Made by a program: the position numbers and the translations under genes. This document shows, piece after piece, positions 15,794 through 24,587 of a stretch of DNA of 64,000 nucleotides; the first letter of the stretch is position 1, and each line of letters begins with the position of its first letter. This DNA comes from Thermomicrobiales bacterium (lineage in GTDB: Bacteria; Chloroflexota; Chloroflexia; Thermomicrobiales; CFX8). Under the pieces are notes generated by a model, which saw nothing but the letters and a program-made list of their open reading frames with translations, was not told where the DNA came from and did no database searches. The DNA is taken from NCBI GenBank assembly GCA_037045155.1, contig JBAOIG010000005.1:372001-436000 (forward strand), written 5' to 3'.

Positions 15794-16747
15794 ATGTCAC
15801 CTCAGATTATTGATCCGATGGCCGAGCGGATGCCGGCGAGTGACACCAGACTCAACCTCGTTGTTGACCGCTCGGGGCTGCCGGCCGTGCCGGACCACGG
15901 TCCGGCAGTCGTCATCGAGCACGCGTCGAAGGTGTTCTCGAAGAAGAGGCGGCGCACACTGCCGTTTCGAAAGCCGAACGCCGAACCAGCAAAGGTTACC
16001 CGGGCACTGGATGACATCAGCTTCGAGGTTCGGCGAAACGAGATCTTCGGCATCCTCGGCGCGAACGGCTCCGGAAAGTCGACGCTCATCCGTTTGATGT
16101 CGACCCTGCTGATCGCGGACTCGGGACAGATCAGCGTATTCGGGTACGACGTGCGCGAGCACGAGATGCAGGTGAAACGGCTGATCAACCGAGTGTCAGT
16201 CGAGGCGTCGTTCTTCAAGAAGCTGTCGCCAATGGAGAACCTGCTGTATGCAATGCGGCTGTACGGTCGCACCGGGGAGAACCTGAAGGCTGAGATCACG
16301 TCGATCCTCGGTGGGTTGGGAGTGAAGCCGGACCGGGTGAACGCGCCACTGGAGCAGATGTCACGCGGGATGCAGCAGAAGGTGGCAATCGCGCGGGCTT
16401 TCCTGACCTCTCCGGTGTTGCTACTACTCGACGAGCCGACGACCGGGCTGGACCCGCGCTCGAAGAAGGACGTCCAGAGATTCGTCCACGAGCTGCGCGA
16501 CCGGCATGACGCGACGATTGTGATCTGTAGCCACGATATGGACGAGGCCGAAGCGCTTTGTGACCGGATCGCGATCATGGACAACGGACAACTGATCGCG
16601 ATCGGCACTGTCGCGGAGCTGAAGCAGCTGGTCAGCGAGCGCGACGAGGTCATCAACCCATCACTGGAAGACGTATTCATCGCACTAACCGGCCGCGATC
16701 TCCGCGAGGACCACAGCGAGGACGACAAGCCGGCCGAGGCGGCCTGA
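15794..16747 (+). CDS. ABC exporter ATP-binding protein (ABC-2 type)
   Basis: 317-residue ATPase subunit. Walker A is GANGSGKST (at about 93-101), the signature is LEQMSRGMQQKVAIARAF (an SRGMQQK variant of LSGGQ, common in ABC-2 exporters), and Walker B is LLLLDEPTTGLDP. The H-loop ICSHDMDEAE follows. The first 60 residues are an extra N-terminal segment before the ATPase core, including a KKRRR basic patch. AGGAAGG lies 13 bases before the ATG; the in-frame ATG at 15818 is an alternative. It works with the permease gene 17 bases downstream. Related systems export drugs, polysaccharides or lipids; the cargo is unknown. Confidence 0.9.
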   Translation: MSPQIIDPMAERMPASDTRLNLVVDRSGLPAVPDHGPAVVIEHASKVFSKKRRRTLPFRKPNAEPAKVTRALDDISFEVRRNEIFGILGANGSGKSTLIRLMSTLLIADSGQISVFGYDVREHEMQVKRLINRVSVEASFFKKLSPMENLLYAMRLYGRTGENLKAEITSILGGLGVKPDRVNAPLEQMSRGMQQKVAIARAFLTSPVLLLLDEPTTGLDPRSKKDVQRFVHELRDRHDATIVICSHDMDEAEALCDRIAIMDNGQLIAIGTVAELKQLVSERDEVINPSLEDVFIALTGRDLREDHSEDDKPAEAA

Positions 16748-16764
16748 GAAACGGAGACACCACG

Positions 16765-17598
16765 ATGGCACGAGCGCGACCACTCTCACCGGTCGCCACG
16801 CTGGGGCGAGAGGCGAGGGCATCCTACGCCTTCGTTGAGCGCAACTGGAATCTGACAAAACGATACTGGGGCTGGGAGATCGCATTTCTGATCTACTCGG
16901 CCGCCTCGTCGATGTCGATCATGTTCATCGGCAAGGCACAGGCTGCGCAGAGCACGAACCTGTTGCTCTTTCTGGCGATCGGGACGCTGGTCTGGAGCTA
17001 CCTGAACTCGGTTTTCATGAACATGGCCGAGATGATCGCCTGGGAGCGTTGGGAGGGGACGATCGAGTACACGATGATGGCGCCGATCAGCCGGTTGACC
17101 CATATGGTCGGCCAGTCGATCTTCGCGATCGTCTACGGAATCGTCCGCACGGCTCTGCTGCTGGTCGTGCTGGCTCTGTTCTTCGATATCAACCTGGCCG
17201 GCTCCAACCTGCCTGGCGCTCTGCTGACGATCGTGATCGGCAGTCTGTCGTTCATTGGTTTCGGCATTATCGGGGCGGTGTTGCCGCTGCTCTTCCCGGA
17301 GAAGGGTGAGCAGATGACATTCATCATCTCGTCGATCCTGCTTCTCGTTTCGGGCGTCTATTACCCGATCGACGTGCTGCCGGGCTGGATGCAGACGTTG
17401 TCGACCATCTCGCCGGCCACCTACGTGCTCGACGCGATGCGCGCGGCAATCCTCGACGGAACAAGCACGATCGATCTGCTGCCGAAGATGATCCCGCTGC
17501 TCGTCATCGGGCTGATCACTGTCCCGCTCGGCATGGCCATCTTCGGCTACTTCGAACGCTACGCCAAGCGAACCGGACGACTCAAGCGAAGTGGATAA
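16765..17598 (+). CDS. ABC-2 type transporter permease
   Basis: 277-residue membrane subunit of the exporter. Six hydrophobic segments are seen from about residue 35 on, after a cytoplasmic N-terminus. The segment RWEGTIEYTMMAPISRLTHMVGQ matches the coupling helix region of ABC-2 permeases, and GVYYPIDVLPGWMQTLSTISPATYVLDAMR is the typical C-terminal signature. It is separated from the ATPase by 17 bases and is followed by a small unknown gene, all on one strand. Confidence 0.9.
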   Translation: MARARPLSPVATLGREARASYAFVERNWNLTKRYWGWEIAFLIYSAASSMSIMFIGKAQAAQSTNLLLFLAIGTLVWSYLNSVFMNMAEMIAWERWEGTIEYTMMAPISRLTHMVGQSIFAIVYGIVRTALLLVVLALFFDINLAGSNLPGALLTIVIGSLSFIGFGIIGAVLPLLFPEKGEQMTFIISSILLLVSGVYYPIDVLPGWMQTLSTISPATYVLDAMRAAILDGTSTIDLLPKMIPLLVIGLITVPLGMAIFGYFERYAKRTGRLKRSG

Positions 17599-17636
17599 GC
17601 GCCCGGCCCTCCGGGCGCGCGGAGGAGCAACAAGCG

Positions 17637-17900
17637 ATGAGCTCATGTGTAGCCAACAAGTCAGCGCCAATCGAGCTCGACAGCAACCTGTCGCACGTCA
17701 TTGTCCGGGAAGGAAGCGAGCGGGCCGAACACCTGCGACAGCGCGGCTGGAGGGCAACGCTCGGCTGGCGATCGGAGACTGGGAGTGGGACCGTCTGGAT
17801 GATCCGGTTCGAGCCGGCTGCGCTCCCGGAAAGGGGCGCAGGCAACCAGGAGGCCCGTCGAGAATCACTGGCCACAACGCTGGGCGTGACAGAGATCTGA
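17637..17900 (+). CDS. Small protein of unknown function
   Basis: 87 residues, no family recognised. It is soluble and mixed in charge, with a central REGSERAEHLRQRGWRATLGWR segment. A good ribosome binding site (GGAGGAG) lies 9 bases before the ATG, and the gene fits the 300-base gap between the ABC permease and the MFS gene on the same strand, which supports it being real. It may be an accessory of the exporter or simply co-transcribed. Confidence 0.5.
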   Translation: MSSCVANKSAPIELDSNLSHVIVREGSERAEHLRQRGWRATLGWRSETGSGTVWMIRFEPAALPERGAGNQEARRESLATTLGVTEI

Positions 17901-17925
17901 AGCGACGAGCGGAGGAAGCCTGAAC

Positions 17926-19206
17926 GTGGAGGAGGAACCCGCCGGCCGGATTAGTCCGTACCATCTCTATCTGCTCGTCTCCGGCGCCACCTCGCTCTTT
18001 CTGTGGCTGGCATTCAGTGTCAATCTCGTCTTCCAGGTCGAGCGAGTTGGCCTCAGTCCCCTTGAGCTGGTGCTGGTCGGGACGGTGCTGGAGGGGACCT
18101 ATTTCCTGTTCGAGATTCCGACCGGTGTCATCGCCGATGTCTACAGCCGCCGGTTGTCGGTAATCGTCGGAACCGCGCTGCTTGGGGCCGGACTACTGGT
18201 CGTCGCGACGCCATCGTTTGCAGTGATCCTCCTGGGGAACGTCATCATGGGAATCGGCTACACGTTAATCAGCGGGGCTCTGGAGGCCTGGGTCGTCGAC
18301 GAGATCGGCGAACAACGAGCGGGGCACGCCTTTCTGCGCGGGTCACAAGCCGAACAGGTGGGGATGTTGATCGCCACGCCGATCGGCGTCGGGCTGGCGA
18401 CGATGCGGCTGAACCTGCCGATCATCATCGGCGGAGGGTTGATGCTGGCCCTCGCCGGCCTGCTCGTCGTGACAATGACCGAGCACGGCTTTCAGCGAAC
18501 CCCGCGCGAAGACCGCAATTCGTGGGGCCACATGCGGGAGACGTTCCTCGATGGCGCGCGCCTGACCCGCCGCCGGCCAGTTCTGTTGACGATCTTCGCG
18601 ATTGCCTTCTTCATGGGCATGTCGAGCGAGGGGTTCGACCGCCTCTCACCGGCCCACTTGCTCCAGAGCTTCGCGCTGCCGGCCGTGGGCGATCTGAAGC
18701 CGGTGGTCTGGTACGGCATCCTGACCTTTACTGCAGCGCTGTTGCGAATTGGGGCGGCCGAGGTTCTTCGGCGTTTGGTTGACACCAATAGTCATGCGGC
18801 GGTCACTCGCGTCCTGTTGGGGATCGACACGCTCCTGGTCATCGCGATGGCCGGGTTCGCTCTGGCCGGCAGCTTCGCGGTCGCCGCGATCGCGTTCGTC
18901 GCCGCGACTGTGCTGCGCGGGATCAACAGCCCACTCACATCGGCCTGGATCAACCAGAGCGTCGATCCACGAGTGCGCGCGACGGTGATCTCGATGAGCG
19001 GACAGGCGGACGCCATCGGTCAAGTCGCTGGCGGACCAGGGATTGGGGCGATCGGGTCGACGATGTCGTTGCGAGCCGCTCTCAGCGCCGCAACGCTGGC
19101 GCTCGTGCCGAGCCTGCTGCTCTACACGCGCGCTCTTCAGCAAGGGGAAGCGCCAGTTGTCGAGCTGGAGGACGATGCTCCTGAGGAGGTTACCGCGAGT
19201 TCGTGA
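17926..19206 (+). CDS. MFS transporter
   Basis: 426-residue major facilitator with about 12 membrane segments. After the second segment it has GVIADVYSRR, the loop 2-3 motif (G...D...RR), and a FEIPTG pattern seen in multidrug or macrolide-type MFS proteins (DHA3-like). Substrate unknown; efflux is the more likely direction. The start is GTG with GGAGGAAG 7 bases upstream. The last 20 residues are acidic and cytoplasmic. It closes the exporter gene group that begins at 15794. Confidence 0.88.
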   Translation: MEEEPAGRISPYHLYLLVSGATSLFLWLAFSVNLVFQVERVGLSPLELVLVGTVLEGTYFLFEIPTGVIADVYSRRLSVIVGTALLGAGLLVVATPSFAVILLGNVIMGIGYTLISGALEAWVVDEIGEQRAGHAFLRGSQAEQVGMLIATPIGVGLATMRLNLPIIIGGGLMLALAGLLVVTMTEHGFQRTPREDRNSWGHMRETFLDGARLTRRRPVLLTIFAIAFFMGMSSEGFDRLSPAHLLQSFALPAVGDLKPVVWYGILTFTAALLRIGAAEVLRRLVDTNSHAAVTRVLLGIDTLLVIAMAGFALAGSFAVAAIAFVAATVLRGINSPLTSAWINQSVDPRVRATVISMSGQADAIGQVAGGPGIGAIGSTMSLRAALSAATLALVPSLLLYTRALQQGEAPVVELEDDAPEEVTASS

Positions 19207-19307
19207 CGATTTCGTGCTTGCGCCACCGCCGTCCGGCTGCCTAGAATCGATGTGAAGCGCGTGGATCGTGGGGATTCACACGCGCGCACGAGGTTGGGGG
19301 CACCACC

Positions 19308-20489
19308 ATTCCCGCAGGCACTCTACTGGTCGCTCAATCAGGCGGTCCGACCGTGGTCATCAACGCCAGCCTGGCCGGCGCTATCTCCGAGGCTCAACAG
19401 AGCAGGCGATTCGACGCGATCCTCGGATCCCGGAACGGAATCGAGGGGGTGCTGGCCGGCGCATTCTTCGACCTGACTCGATTAACTTCCGACCGGCTCG
19501 CGCGGTTACGAGTCACCCCATCGGCAGCGCTCGGCACGAGCCGGCATCGTCCGACGGATGATGAGATCGTGCGGCTTCTCGACCAGCTCCACACGCTTGA
19601 TATCCGCGCCTTCGTCCCGATCGGTGGCAACGACACCGCCGAGACGGCGCTGCGACTGGGAGCAGCAGCTGCAAACCGTGGTCAGGAGCTGCGGGTCATC
19701 GCTGTGCCAAAGACGATCGACAACGATCTACCCGAGACCGACCACTGCCCCGGCTACGGCTCGATCGCCCGCTACACCGCCCTCGCAGTCCGCGACGCGG
19801 CGTTCGACACCCGCGCGATGAGTCAGATCTATCCGGTCAAGATCGTCGAGGTGATGGGGCGAAACGCCGGGTGGCTTACCGCCTCGGGCAGTCTCGCCTT
19901 CGACGACACCCTGCCACGGCCGATCCTCTGTCTGCCCGAGCGGCCGGTTAGCGGATTCGACGACCTCGCCGAACTGGTGACTGCCGCTGTCGAGCTCGAC
20001 GGCTACGCGGTGCTGGTGACACCCGAGACCATGCGCTGGTCCGACGGCACGCCAGTCGGCGGCGCGACGCCGGAATGGGTCGACGCCTTTGGGCACGCAT
20101 ATTACCGTGGCGTCGGCAGCACATTGGCGCGCGAGCTCAGCAGACGCATCGGCAACCAGGCACGATACGACAAGCCGGGAACGATCGCCCGAATGGCGAT
20201 GGCGTCGGCGTCGTCCGTCGATCTGGCCGAGGCGGAGCAGGTCGGGCGAGAGGCGGTCCGTCGCGCGATTGCCGGCGAGACCGGAGTGATGGTCACCATC
20301 CAGCGTGCCAGCGACCAGCCATACAACGCTTGCTACGGAACCGCGCCGCTCGAGCGGATTGCGTCAGTCGAGCGACGTCTCCCCGATGATATGATCGATC
20401 CCTCCGGTCACGATGTCACACCACGCTTTCGCGCCTGGGCGCTGCCGCTGCTGGGTGACCCGCTGCCGGAGTACGAGGTACTCGTATGA
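19308..20489 (+). CDS. 6-phosphofructokinase, PPi-dependent type by key residues
   Basis: Phosphofructokinase-fold protein. The active-site loops are GGNDT (residues 106-110 in this numbering) and PKTIDNDLP (Lys135). In E. coli ATP-PfkA these positions are Gly104 and Gly124; Asp and Lys there, as here, mark PPi-using enzymes. Asn in place of the Mg-binding Asp of GGD is unusual. The N-terminal phosphate loop LLVAQSGGPTVVINASLAG starts before the first ordinary start codon (GTG 19353), which would cut it in half. Upstream to the in-frame stop at 19242 there is no ATG, GTG or TTG. An ATT at 19308 gives the normal N-terminus (393 residues) and has GGGGG 7 bases upstream. A sequencing error is the alternative. 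Confidence 0.8.
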   Translation: MPAGTLLVAQSGGPTVVINASLAGAISEAQQSRRFDAILGSRNGIEGVLAGAFFDLTRLTSDRLARLRVTPSAALGTSRHRPTDDEIVRLLDQLHTLDIRAFVPIGGNDTAETALRLGAAAANRGQELRVIAVPKTIDNDLPETDHCPGYGSIARYTALAVRDAAFDTRAMSQIYPVKIVEVMGRNAGWLTASGSLAFDDTLPRPILCLPERPVSGFDDLAELVTAAVELDGYAVLVTPETMRWSDGTPVGGATPEWVDAFGHAYYRGVGSTLARELSRRIGNQARYDKPGTIARMAMASASSVDLAEAEQVGREAVRRAIAGETGVMVTIQRASDQPYNACYGTAPLERIASVERRLPDDMIDPSGHDVTPRFRAWALPLLGDPLPEYEVLV

Positions 20490-21367
20490 ACTCAATCGAA
20501 CGACGAACGATTCGCCACCTGCTCAGTGTCTCAGCAACGATGCTCGTGCCTTTTGTCCTCATCGGCGCGCTCATCGCGGGCTGGCGCGGCGCAGCGCTGG
20601 GCATTGCTATCGGATTCGCAATTCAGACACTCGCCTGGGCGCTGGCACAGCCGCTGCTGCTGAAGATGATGCGCGCCGACGTGGTCGATATGACGAGCCA
20701 CCCGGTCCTTCTCGAAACTGTCACGCGGCTGGCTGAGTCGGCCGGGGTTGCCCGTCCGGTCGTGGCAGTGTCGCGAATTCGCACCCCGAACGCGTTTGCC
20801 GCGGCGACGCCCGGCGGTGGGATCGTCGGTGTAACGACCGGACTCCTCGAGCTGCTGCCAGAGGATCAGGTCGCGGCAGTGCTGGCGCATGAGATCGCCC
20901 ACCTCGAACGTCGCGACCGAACCAGCGTCACGATCGCGGCGCTGCTCGGATCGATACCCGGCGTGATGGCGGCGGCGAGCGGGTCCGACCTGCTGTACGA
21001 CCGGGCGTTTCGTCGGCGGATTCCCCGCGCCTGGGGCGGGCGTCATTTGCGCCCGGTCCGCGACGCGATCGCATTCGCCAGCATGCCATTTACCGCGCTG
21101 CTGGTTCGCGCCAGCGCGGAGCCGGGCGACGAATTTCACGCCGACGCCGAGGCGGCACGGCTGATCGGTGACCCGCAACCGCTCATCGCGGCGCTGCGGA
21201 AGATCGGCGCGCTGGCCGGCCGCGTGCCAGCGCCAGTCAATCCGGCGCTCTGCGGGCTGATGGTCATCCATCCGTTCGGGCCAGAGCGGTTGAGCCGTCT
21301 GATCGACACCCACCCGACGCCTCTCGAGCGCGTCGAGCGGCTTGCCGCGATCGACCCCGCTGTGTGA
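20486..21367 (+). CDS. M48-family zinc metalloprotease (HtpX-like)
   Basis: 293-residue membrane-bound zinc peptidase. Two N-terminal membrane segments (about 10-32 and 36-56) are followed by the HExxH motif LAHEIAHLERRD (His135, Glu136, His139) and a third ligand Glu216 in DEFHADAEAARL. It is shaped like HtpX, which degrades damaged membrane proteins, but the loop between the zinc motifs and the next membrane segments differ, so it is called HtpX-like only. The ATG overlaps the phosphofructokinase stop by 4 bases, and its own stop overlaps the Mug gene start by 4, so the three are translationally linked. Confidence 0.88.
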   Translation: MNSIERRTIRHLLSVSATMLVPFVLIGALIAGWRGAALGIAIGFAIQTLAWALAQPLLLKMMRADVVDMTSHPVLLETVTRLAESAGVARPVVAVSRIRTPNAFAAATPGGGIVGVTTGLLELLPEDQVAAVLAHEIAHLERRDRTSVTIAALLGSIPGVMAAASGSDLLYDRAFRRRIPRAWGGRHLRPVRDAIAFASMPFTALLVRASAEPGDEFHADAEAARLIGDPQPLIAALRKIGALAGRVPAPVNPALCGLMVIHPFGPERLSRLIDTHPTPLERVERLAAIDPAV

Positions 21368-21879
21368 GCGACCTGCCAGGTATCGTCGATCTGCTTCAGC
21401 CCGGCCTCCGGGTGGTCTTCTGTGGATACAATCCGTCGCTGACATCCGGCCAGACCGGCCGGCATTACGCCTTTCCCGGCAATCGCTTCTGGAGGTTGTT
21501 GGAGGCGGCGGCGATTACCGATCGGCTGTATAGGCCGGACGAGGACGAATTGCTGCTGGCGCTCGGCATCGGCTTCACCAACATCGTCGCGAGGCCGACC
21601 CGCCGTGCCGACGAGCTGACCCGCGACGAGATTCGAGACGGCGCTGCGATGCTCCGAGAGAAGATCACTCGCTACAGGCCAGTCGTCATGGCCTATACGG
21701 GTATCGGCGTATATCGCTGGCTTCGAGGGTCCAGCCGTCCGACATGGGGCGTCCAGCCAGAAGCAGTCGTTCCGGGAACGGTCGACCTGGTGCTACCCTC
21801 ACCATCAGGCCTCAACCGCATGACATTTGGCGAGCTCGTCGAGCACTACAGGCAGGTCGTCCCGTTCCTCGAGCGTTGA
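21364..21879 (+). CDS. mug: G:T/U mismatch-specific uracil-DNA glycosylase, Mug/TDG family
   Basis: 171 residues. It removes uracil, thymine or ethenocytosine from mispairs with guanine. Motif 1 is VVFCGYNPSL with catalytic Asn23 (GxNPS of Mug/TDG), followed by HYAFPGNRFWRLL, GFTNIVARPT and the C-terminal LPSPSGLNR intercalation loop (NPSGLSR in E. coli Mug). The start is GTG, in a GTGA overlap with the protease gene. An accessory DNA repair function in a metabolic operon is odd but gene-order coupling alone says little. Confidence 0.9.
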   Translation: MSDLPGIVDLLQPGLRVVFCGYNPSLTSGQTGRHYAFPGNRFWRLLEAAAITDRLYRPDEDELLLALGIGFTNIVARPTRRADELTRDEIRDGAAMLREKITRYRPVVMAYTGIGVYRWLRGSSRPTWGVQPEAVVPGTVDLVLPSPSGLNRMTFGELVEHYRQVVPFLER

Positions 21880-21950
21880 TACTTGACGTGGCTTGCGACG
21901 CGAAGCATCCTCGTGAATCGATAGTCGTCCGAAGGAAGGTATGCCGATCC

Positions 21951-23117
21951 ATGATCCGTATCGATCGCGAGACGCTGATCGAGGCGACTGCCGAGCTGGT
22001 TCGCATTCCGTCGATCAATCCGTCGCTCGTCCCCGGCGCGGAGGGAGAGCGCGCGATTGCCGAAGCGATCGCCGCACGGCTGCGGCGGACACCGGGCATC
22101 GAGGTTGAGCTGCAGGACGCCGGCGACGGCCGTCCAAACGTCATAGCGTCGGTCGGGAACGGGCCGGGGCGGACACTCATGCTCAACGGCCACATCGACA
22201 CCGTCGGCATCGCCGGGATGGACGACCCGTTCTCCGGCCGCGCCGAGGGCAACCGGCTCTACGGTCGCGGCTCGTCGGACATGAAGGCAGCAATGGCCGC
22301 CGCGATGGTACTGCTGGAGGCGATCGCGCGGGCTGATGACTTCCCGGGCCGGCTGATCGTCACCTTCGTGGCGGACGAGGAACATTCCAGCATCGGCACT
22401 CAGGCGATCTGTCGAGAGATCGACCGGAGGCGTCCAGACGCCGCGTTGGTGCTGGAGGCGACGGGCCTCGACCTCATCGTCGCTCACAAGGGGTTCGTCT
22501 GGGCAACGATCACGACGCACGGCTTCGCGGCCCACGGAAGCCAGTTCGCCCTTGGGGTCGACGCAATCGCCCATATGGGGCGCGTGCTTACCGGGTTGGA
22601 GGAGTATGCGCGCGAGCTCATCGCACGGGCGCCACATCCCCTCGTCGGCCCGCCGTCGATGCACGCATCGGTTATCCATGGCGGCCAGGAGCTTTCGTCG
22701 TATCCCCACGCCTGTGTGCTGGAGATTGAGCGCCGGACAATCCCGGGCGAAACGCGGGAGAGCGTCGACGAGGAGTTGCGGGCAATTCTCGACCGGCTGG
22801 AGGGGGAAGACGAGCAGTTCCGAGCCACACTGGAGATCGGGGTTGTGCGCGATGCCTTCGAGATTACGCCCGACGCCGAGATTGTCACGACAGTATGCCG
22901 GGTCGCCGGGGGAAAACGCGGAGTCGCGCCGAAAATCACCGGCGCGGCCGGTTGGATGGATTCGTCTCTGCTGGACCAGGCCGGCGTCCCGGTCGCAGTC
23001 TTCGGGCCGGGTGGTGAGGGCGCTCACGGTCTAGTCGAGTGGGCCGATCTCGACGTGCTCGAGACGTTTGCCACGATCCTCAGCCGTGTCTGCTACGACT
23101 TCTGCGCGGGCAACTGA
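21951..23117 (+). CDS. M20-family metallopeptidase (ArgE/DapE/carboxypeptidase type)
   Basis: 388-residue zinc aminoacylase or peptidase. Metal-binding segments are LNGHIDTVG and GRGSSDMKA, the catalytic pair is in FVADEEHSSIGT, and the lid region has GFAAHGS. DapE, ArgE, ACY1 and carboxypeptidase G2 share this layout, so the substrate is open. No signal peptide. The ATG at 21951 is preceded by GAAGGAAGG with 11 bases spacing; the frame is open further upstream into mug, but that part has no similarity. It converges with the small membrane protein gene two bases later. Confidence 0.88.
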   Translation: MIRIDRETLIEATAELVRIPSINPSLVPGAEGERAIAEAIAARLRRTPGIEVELQDAGDGRPNVIASVGNGPGRTLMLNGHIDTVGIAGMDDPFSGRAEGNRLYGRGSSDMKAAMAAAMVLLEAIARADDFPGRLIVTFVADEEHSSIGTQAICREIDRRRPDAALVLEATGLDLIVAHKGFVWATITTHGFAAHGSQFALGVDAIAHMGRVLTGLEEYARELIARAPHPLVGPPSMHASVIHGGQELSSYPHACVLEIERRTIPGETRESVDEELRAILDRLEGEDEQFRATLEIGVVRDAFEITPDAEIVTTVCRVAGGKRGVAPKITGAAGWMDSSLLDQAGVPVAVFGPGGEGAHGLVEWADLDVLETFATILSRVCYDFCAGN

Positions 23118-23118
23118 C

Positions 23119-23292
23119 TCAGCGATGACGGCGTTGATCGGCCCAGCTCTGCAAGCGCTCAAGCAGCACCTCGAGTCCGCCTCGGGCGGATTCAGGGTCG
23201 GCGGGGACAATGCCGAAGCGGCGCATCAGCCGATCGATGCCGATCGAAAGCAGGACAGCGACGCAGATAATGAGGATGACCCAGGCGAGCAT
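23119..23292 (-). CDS. Small single-pass membrane protein of unknown function
   Basis: 57 residues: one membrane helix (MLAWVILIICVAVLLSIGI), a short basic turn (DRLMRRF) and a charged amphipathic tail ending in Arg/His. The ATG at 23292 has GGAG 6 bases before it; a TTG seven codons upstream is a poorer start. The helix, basic stop-transfer and tail make a coherent small protein. No family is recognised. A similar architecture, with unrelated sequence, is encoded at 49035-49202. Confidence 0.5.
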   Translation of the reverse strand: MLAWVILIICVAVLLSIGIDRLMRRFGIVPADPESARGGLEVLLERLQSWADQRRHR

Positions 23293-23487
23293 CAGCACTC
23301 CACTCGACGACAACCCGTCAGACCGTGAGACATGGACAGGTCGAATCTGGCACCATTGGAAGAGTCTCCCGCCGCCACTGGCCCCGGCGCAGGTGGACCG
23401 CTATGATTGAGGGTCAAGACCGAACGTACAGTGCCGGCCCGCACCCGCGGATGCCCGCGAGGATACCCGGGTGCGAAGGGAGCGTCG

Positions 23488-24321
23488 ATGTCCACCGGTG
23501 ATCTGCTCTTCATCTTCGCCTTCATTGTCCTGCCAACGATCATCCTGGTCAGTTGCATCTGGACACTTCTGCTCATTCGGGCCGGGGTGCTTCTTCCTGC
23601 CCGCCGTGCCGCGACATATGACGCCGCGACGCAGAATGAGGTCGAGCCTGAGCCCGCCGATTCGGTCGAGTCGATGGTAGCGCACGATGCGTCCATCATC
23701 GCGGCCGCACCTGTGGTTACCCTGCCGGCTGTCGTTGAGGAACGCCCCGTCGCGCTGGCTCTCGTAGCGCCGGAGCCCATGCCGGCGTTCGAGTCAGCAA
23801 TTGTCGAAACCGTGCTGACACCGATAACACCAATGGTTCCAGACTCGGACGGCACTAGCGAGCCGGAAACGAAGTTCGAGCACACGACTGATCTCCCAAT
23901 CATCAATGACGCGATGCTCGAGCAGGCGACGATCCATGCGGACAGAGCCGAAACGAGATTTGGCGCATTCGATGTCGCTGAGCCCTCCACGTCGAGCGCA
24001 TTCTCCCCGGCATTCACTGCCCCGGCGGGCGAACCCGCCACGGACCTGGAGATACTGCTGGTCCCACTCGATGAGTCGCCGGTGGATTTCGCGAGCCACT
24101 GGTCCAGCAACGGCGCCCACGCACCAGCTGATCTCGACGAAATCATCGGTGCAGCGACAGAGATTGATAGCGACAACGGACACCCAGCGCAGCCCTCCGG
24201 CCGATCGCGTCGCAAATCGGTCCGTCCGGTCGCTCAGCTTCGACCATCCGACGAGCAGCCGGCTGGCGTTCGTCCAATCGGCGGCTCGACCCGCCGCGCC
24301 CGCCCCAGCAATCCCCAGTAA
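23488..24321 (+). CDS. Membrane-anchored protein with acidic low-complexity domain
   Basis: 277 residues, unknown function. One membrane helix (about 7-33) is followed by a long Glu/Pro/Ala/Thr-rich, mostly disordered region and a basic Arg/Ser/Pro-rich C-terminus. The basic residues LLPARR after the helix suggest that the long part is cytoplasmic. AAGGGAG precedes the ATG at 6-7 bases. Base composition matches the neighbours. I see no enzymatic motif; a scaffold or regulatory role is only a guess. Confidence 0.6.
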   Translation: MSTGDLLFIFAFIVLPTIILVSCIWTLLLIRAGVLLPARRAATYDAATQNEVEPEPADSVESMVAHDASIIAAAPVVTLPAVVEERPVALALVAPEPMPAFESAIVETVLTPITPMVPDSDGTSEPETKFEHTTDLPIINDAMLEQATIHADRAETRFGAFDVAEPSTSSAFSPAFTAPAGEPATDLEILLVPLDESPVDFASHWSSNGAHAPADLDEIIGAATEIDSDNGHPAQPSGRSRRKSVRPVAQLRPSDEQPAGVRPIGGSTRRARPSNPQ

Positions 24322-24436
24322 ACGGACTCCGGTCGCTTACCTGGCAGCTGTGTAATTGATCGCTTCTCGGGCGGCTGGACTGCATCTTGAGGGGTCGACC
24401 GCGGTGATCCTGCCATTCTGGATGGTTCCCCACCTC

Positions 24437-24532
24437 CTGTCATCCTGAGGCCGCAGCGAAGAATCCGTTCCTCCCCGTCAGCTGCGACCGAACGCAGGGA
24501 AAACGGATCCTTCACTCCGTTCAGGATGACAG
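24437..24532. repeat. REP-like imperfect palindrome (TGTCATCCTGA element)
   Basis: Inverted repeat of 96 bases: the outer arms CTGTCATCCTGA (24437-24448) and TCAGGATGACAG (24521-24532) are perfect, and an inner pair ATCCGTT (24463-24469) / AACGGAT (24502-24508) also matches. Read outward-in, both arms have the form TGTCATCCTGA-N7-10-GAAGRATCCGTT, which resembles a widespread environmental-bacteria intergenic element. It can fold into a long hairpin. It lies between two converging genes (anchored protein and aspartate kinase) and could act as a bidirectional terminator. Confidence 0.65.
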
Positions 24533-24587
24533 AGGGAGGGGTGGCGGCCGCAACCAACAACCGGTCACTTCACGCTGGTCGGAGCAC

